64,000 bases of DNA from the NCBI RefSeq assembly GCF_001190925.1, contig NZ_CP011072.1, forward strand, positions 434,001 to 498,000. The letters are read 5' to 3'. Below are positions 61,732 through 64,000 of the stretch, one piece after another. The position numbers and the translations under genes are program-made. Every line of letters starts with the position of its first letter. The first letter of the stretch is position 1. Under the pieces are notes generated by a model. The model made no database searches and was not told the origin of the DNA. It was given only the letters and a program-made list of their open reading frames with translations. The DNA comes from Azoarcus sp. CIB (GTDB lineage: Bacteria > Pseudomonadota > Gammaproteobacteria > Burkholderiales > Rhodocyclaceae).

Positions 61732-64000
61732 ATGCAGACACGCCACATAGAAAGCGGTGCCGCAAGTTTCGAAGCGATCCTGGAGCAGATCGAACTCAAG
61801 CTGCCCGCCGACCAGGCAGCGTCCGTAGGCGCCTTCGCCCGGCGCTGGTTCGGTCAGGTCGCGCCCGAGGATATCGCCGATTACACGCTCGACGACCTGT
61901 ACGGCGCGGTGCTCAGCCACTGGCACTTCGCGCGCAAGCACCGCGGCGGCACGCGCCTGAAGGTCTACAACCCCAAGCTCGAGGAACACGGCTGGGAATC
62001 GACCCACACCGTGATCGAGATCGTCAATGACGACATGCCTTTCCTCGTCGACTCGATCGCGATGGAGGTCAATCGCCAGGGGCTCACGCTGCACCTGATC
62101 ATCCACCCGGTGATGCGCGTCGTGCGCGACGCCGAGGGCATTTACCAGGGCATCGCCGACGACGCGGACGCGGGGCGCTACGAATCCATCATCCACGTCG
62201 AAGTGGACAGGCGCACCGATGCGGCCGACCTTGATGCGCTGCGGGCCGGTCTGGAACGCGTGCTCGCCGACGTGCGCGTGGCGGTGGCCGACTGGCCGGC
62301 GATGCAGCAGCGCGTGGCCGATGTCATCGCCGAGATCGAGCACAGTCCGCCGCCGGTTCCCGCAGAGGAAATCGACGAGAGCGTCGCCTTCCTGAAGTGG
62401 CTGATGGACGACAATCTCGTCCTGCTCGGCTGCCGCGACTACGCGCTGGCCGCAGCCGACGGTGGTACCCCCGAATTGTCGATCGTCGCGGGCTCGGGCC
62501 TCGGGCTGCTGCGCGAGAAGGAGGGCGAAAAGCAGTCGCGCTCGTTCGGCGCCCTGCCGGCGGAACTGAAATCGACCCTGCCCAATCTGCCGGTCCTGCT
62601 CACCGTCACCAAGTCCAACACGCGCTCGACCGTGCATCGCGTCGGCTACATCGACCGCTTCAGCATCAAGCGCTTCGACGCAGACGGCCACGTGTGCGGC
62701 GAACACCGCGTCATCGGCCTGCTCGCATCCACCGCCTACAGCGCCAGCCCCAAGCTGATTCCCTTCCTGCGGCGCAAGGTCGACGCGGTGATCGCGCGCG
62801 CCGGCCTGATGCCGAAGAGCCACGCGGCGAAGGCGTTGCTGACCATCCTCGAACGCTATCCGCGCGACGAGCTGTTCCAGATCGACACCGAAGAGCTCTT
62901 CCATCAGGCGATGGGCATCCTGCACCTGGGCGAACGCCAGCGTACGCGGCTGTTCGTGCGCAGCGACCCCTTCGCGCGCTTCGTCTCGTGCCTGATCTAC
63001 GTGCCGCGCGAGCACTACAACACCGACCAGCGCCTGCGCATGCAGGCCGTGCTGATGGAGGCCTTCAACGGCGCGAGTTCGGACTTCGACGTGCAGTTCT
63101 TCGAGTCGGCGCTCGCGCGCGTCTTGATCATCGTGCGTACTCGCGACTCGGTGATCCCGCCCTTCGAGGTGCATGAGCTCGAACAGCGCATCGTGCGCGC
63201 GACGCGGCGCTGGGAGGACGAGCTGCAGCGTGTGCTGCTCGAACACTGCGGCGAGGAGCGCGGCATGGCCCTGCTGCGCCGCTACGGCGGCGCCTTCCCG
63301 GCGGGCTACCGCGAGGAGTATTCGCCGCGGGTGGCGGTGTTCGACGTCGAGCAGATGGAGTCGGTCGCCGGCGACGGGCTGGCGATGAGCCTCTACATTC
63401 CGCTCGAGGCGCCCGCCGGCCGGCTCAACTTCAAGATCTACCGCGTCGGCGCGCCGGTGCCGCTGTCGCAGAGCCTGCCGATGCTCGAACGCATGGGCGT
63501 GAAGGTCATCGACGAGCGTCCGTCCGAGATCGCGCGTCAGGACGGCGAATGCGTGTGGATCCACGACTTCGGGCTGGCCTACGCGGGGGCGGAGGAGCTC
63601 GACGTCGATACCCTGCGCCCGCTCTTCCACGACGCCTTCCTGCGCGCGTGGCGCGGCGAGATCGAGAGCGACGACTTCAACCGCCTGACCCTGCTCGCCG
63701 GCCTCACCTGGCGCGAGATCACGGTGCTGCGCGCCTACGCGAAGCACATGCGGCAGGCGGCGTTCACGTTCAGCCAGGCCTACATGGAGCAGACCCTCGC
63801 GGCCTGGCCGCGGCTCGCACGCCAGCTCATCGAACTTTTCTCGTTGCGCATGGATCCTGCCCGCGCCGGCGAGCGTGCCCGCCACGAGGCGAAGGTGCTC
63901 GCGGGGATCGACGACGCGCTCAACGGCGTCGCGAACCTCGACGAGGACCGCATCCTGCGCCAGTTCCTCGCGATGGTGAAGGCGACGCTGCGCACGAACT
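61732..64000 (+). CDS. gdhB: NAD-specific glutamate dehydrogenase, large type (3' end outside window)
   Basis: 756 codons of a protein that is normally ~1600 residues. N-terminal segment HTVIEIVNDDMPFLVDSIAMEVNRQGLTLHLIIHPV contains the ACT-like signature of the large NAD-GDH family, followed by KWLMDDNLVLLGCRDYALA, FIDRFSIKRFD-like regions and ERYPRDELFQIDTEELFHQAMGI. It converts glutamate to 2-oxoglutarate, mainly for catabolism. ATG 61732 follows GGGAGACAGCG. Together with the arginase-OAT fusion it indicates active arginine/glutamate use. Confidence 0.93.
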   Translation, partial: MQTRHIESGAASFEAILEQIELKLPADQAASVGAFARRWFGQVAPEDIADYTLDDLYGAVLSHWHFARKHRGGTRLKVYNPKLEEHGWESTHTVIEIVNDDMPFLVDSIAMEVNRQGLTLHLIIHPVMRVVRDAEGIYQGIADDADAGRYESIIHVEVDRRTDAADLDALRAGLERVLADVRVAVADWPAMQQRVADVIAEIEHSPPPVPAEEIDESVAFLKWLMDDNLVLLGCRDYALAAADGGTPELSIVAGSGLGLLREKEGEKQSRSFGALPAELKSTLPNLPVLLTVTKSNTRSTVHRVGYIDRFSIKRFDADGHVCGEHRVIGLLASTAYSASPKLIPFLRRKVDAVIARAGLMPKSHAAKALLTILERYPRDELFQIDTEELFHQAMGILHLGERQRTRLFVRSDPFARFVSCLIYVPREHYNTDQRLRMQAVLMEAFNGASSDFDVQFFESALARVLIIVRTRDSVIPPFEVHELEQRIVRATRRWEDELQRVLLEHCGEERGMALLRRYGGAFPAGYREEYSPRVAVFDVEQMESVAGDGLAMSLYIPLEAPAGRLNFKIYRVGAPVPLSQSLPMLERMGVKVIDERPSEIARQDGECVWIHDFGLAYAGAEELDVDTLRPLFHDAFLRAWRGEIESDDFNRLTLLAGLTWREITVLRAYAKHMRQAAFTFSQAYMEQTLAAWPRLARQLIELFSLRMDPARAGERARHEAKVLAGIDDALNGVANLDEDRILRQFLAMVKATLRTN

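Noticed and set aside
1-64000. CRISPR arrays, rRNA and tRNA genes
   Set aside because: No regularly spaced direct repeats, no rRNA-like stretches and no convincing tRNA cloverleaf were seen on either strand.

Overview
The window is a GC-rich chromosomal segment from a bacterium. Gene content points to a betaproteobacterium of the Azoarcus/Aromatoleum/Thauera type (Rhodocyclales): a 4-hydroxybenzoyl-CoA reductase operon (anaerobic aromatic degradation), UbiT/UbiV/UbiU for oxygen-independent ubiquinone synthesis, NorE/NorF-like and CcoG accessory proteins, and typical betaproteobacterial housekeeping genes. This placement is an inference from gene families; there is no rRNA or tRNA gene to confirm it.

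Layout. 1-3700: a catabolic pair (omega-aminotransferase and semialdehyde dehydrogenase) with a divergent LysR regulator. 3970-6276: HU protein and an RhlE-type helicase whose C-terminal tail is frameshifted. 6460-9139: riboflavin/nusB operon (ribE-ribBA-ribH-nusB). 9253-16635: dsbD, cutA, an unknown gene, a Mut7-C protein, a PAS-like protein, an orphan amino-acid-type binding protein, a DUF3108 protein and a VOC protein. 16714-18461: LysR regulator divergent from an NmrA-like oxidoreductase. 18455-21746: a co-oriented set encoding a BNR propeller, a MoaD-like protein ending in Gly-Gly and a TIR-membrane-ankyrin protein. 21893-28470: PsiF-repeat protein, fpr, SagB-type oxidoreductase, ferritin-like protein, Usp, TerC and a MocR regulator. 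28465-31002: norF/norE-like genes and ccoG. 31136-35690: NodI/NodJ-type ABC exporter, GST, hydrolase, ferredoxin, VanZ protein. 35784-38231: ubiT-ubiV-ubiU. 38371-39192: tungstate-binding protein tupA.

39507-42471 is an accessory insertion of lower GC. It separates tupA from its divergent ModE-like regulator and is bounded by a 125-bp direct repeat that is the 5' end of the regulator gene. It carries the 3' end of a Sir2-type gene, a PD-(D/E)XK nuclease gene with a tightly coupled partner, and one unknown gene. This looks like a small defence-type cargo.

42347-50600: the intact regulator, a small membrane protein, xdhC, hcrB-hcrA-hcrC and a sodium:solute symporter. 50747-52903: a single gene that fuses arginase to ornithine aminotransferase. 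53043-57346: ubiB, a ZnuD-like TonB receptor and a DUF2946-like protein. 57498-64000: argS, a SPOR protein, dsbA, an SDR and the first part of a large NAD-specific glutamate dehydrogenase.

The most unusual items are the 125-bp-bounded island, the TIR-membrane-ankyrin protein with its MoaD-like/propeller neighbours, the arginase-aminotransferase fusion and the frameshifted rhlE tail.
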